A stretch of DNA of 5,893 nt from Gammaproteobacteria bacterium (GTDB taxonomy: Bacteria > Pseudomonadota > Gammaproteobacteria > Steroidobacterales > Steroidobacteraceae), in assembly GCA_030043215.1 (NCBI GenBank), contig JASHYG010000009.1:1-5893 (forward strand). The letters run 5' to 3'. The position numbers and the translations under genes are program-made. Shown piece after piece: positions 5,505 to 5,893 of this stretch; positions within the stretch are counted from its first letter, which is position 1, and the number at the start of each line of letters is the position of its first letter. Below the pieces are notes generated by a model. It did no database searches. It was not told the DNA's origin and was given only the letters and a program-made list of their open reading frames with translations.

Positions 5505-5893
5505 ATGATACGCTCCAGCTCGGTCGCTCGCGCCGCCGGCGCCGCACTCCTCGCTACGTCCGTAGTCGCCTGCTCACTGCTCGGCGGACCCCTCGCCGCG
5601 CACAACAAGTCCGCGCCTCCGGCTCCGCCGCCCGCGCCGCCGCCGCCCGCCGAGGCGCCGCCGGTCCAGGCATACAAATTCGCGCTCGATCCTCAGCACG
5701 ACGACGATGTGGTCGGCGTCGTGCAGATCACCCACGCGACGAAGTCGGACACTCTCACCGACATCGCTCGGCTCTTCAGCGTCGGCTACAACGAGATTGA
5801 GCGCGCCAATCCGGGGGTCGACATGTGGCTGCCGGGCGCCGGCCGCCAGGTCGTGGTGCCCACGCAGTTCGTGCTGCCGGACGCGCCGCACAA
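5505..5893 (+). CDS. LysM-domain lipoprotein, probable L,D-transpeptidase N-terminus (runs off the right edge)
   Basis: The first 129 residues are present. A lipoprotein signal peptide has a positively charged start (R3, R9), a hydrophobic stretch (10-22) and a lipobox VVAC with C23 as the lipidated cysteine. Serine at +2 predicts the outer membrane rather than inner-membrane retention. A proline/alanine-rich linker (about 36-54) follows, then a LysM peptidoglycan-binding domain (about 70-119) with SDTLTDIARLFSVGYNEIERANPGVD, and the start of PTQFVLPDAP. LysM followed by WLP...PTQ(F/Y)(I/V)LPDAP matches the YkuD-type L,D-transpeptidases such as E. coli YcfS/YbiS. Those enzymes crosslink peptidoglycan or attach Braun lipoprotein; the catalytic YkuD domain would lie beyond the window, so the enzymatic call is inferred. 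The start is fixed by an in-frame TAA at 5493-5495 and the lack of another nearby ATG. No Shine-Dalgarno is visible. The lipid anchor is less usual than the cleaved signal of the E. coli homologues. Confidence 0.85.
   Translation, partial: MIRSSSVARAAGAALLATSVVACSLLGGPLAAHNKSAPPAPPPAPPPPAEAPPVQAYKFALDPQHDDDVVGVVQITHATKSDTLTDIARLFSVGYNEIERANPGVDMWLPGAGRQVVVPTQFVLPDAPH

Overview
The window is very GC-rich with strong G/C preference at third codon positions, and it is densely packed. It reads as chromosomal DNA from a high-GC proteobacterium, most likely a gammaproteobacterium. The GreB, the biosynthetic-type arginine decarboxylase and the LysM/L,D-transpeptidase-type lipoprotein all resemble gammaproteobacterial forms. 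No finer placement can be made from the sequence alone. No mobile element, CRISPR array, tRNA or rRNA was seen.

Layout: bases 1-1285 (minus) hold the N-terminal two thirds of biosynthetic arginine decarboxylase (speA), which runs off the left edge. Upstream of it on the same strand is a two-domain 3-mercaptopyruvate sulfurtransferase (sseA-like, 1416-2285). Divergent from sseA, on the plus strand, is a probable two-gene operon: a glutathione S-transferase-family protein (2353-3012), then homospermidine synthase (hss, 3042-4463). Converging on hss from the minus strand is the transcript-cleavage factor greB (4495-5010). Divergent from greB is a gene for a 69-residue protein I do not recognise (5113-5322), followed by a hairpin and a good intrinsic terminator. 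The right edge holds the start of a LysM-containing lipoprotein, probably an L,D-transpeptidase (5505-5893, truncated).

The main biological theme is polyamines. SpeA makes agmatine from arginine, the entry to putrescine, and Hss turns putrescine into sym-homospermidine. The two genes lie about 1.8 kb apart on opposite strands, so any functional link is inferred from context. The remaining genes are general housekeeping: sulfur transfer, transcription elongation and cell wall.

I see no clear new multi-gene system. The observations most worth a second look are regulatory: (i) a three-arm, mutually exclusive base-pairing arrangement in the putative speA leader in which one alternative covers the GTG start; (ii) similar dyads around candidate -10 boxes ahead of the gst-hss pair and the lipoprotein gene; (iii) several genes with no Shine-Dalgarno sequence and a -10-like box very close to the start, suggesting leaderless messages; and (iv) a hairpin with a C/U-rich loop next to the terminator after the 69-residue gene.
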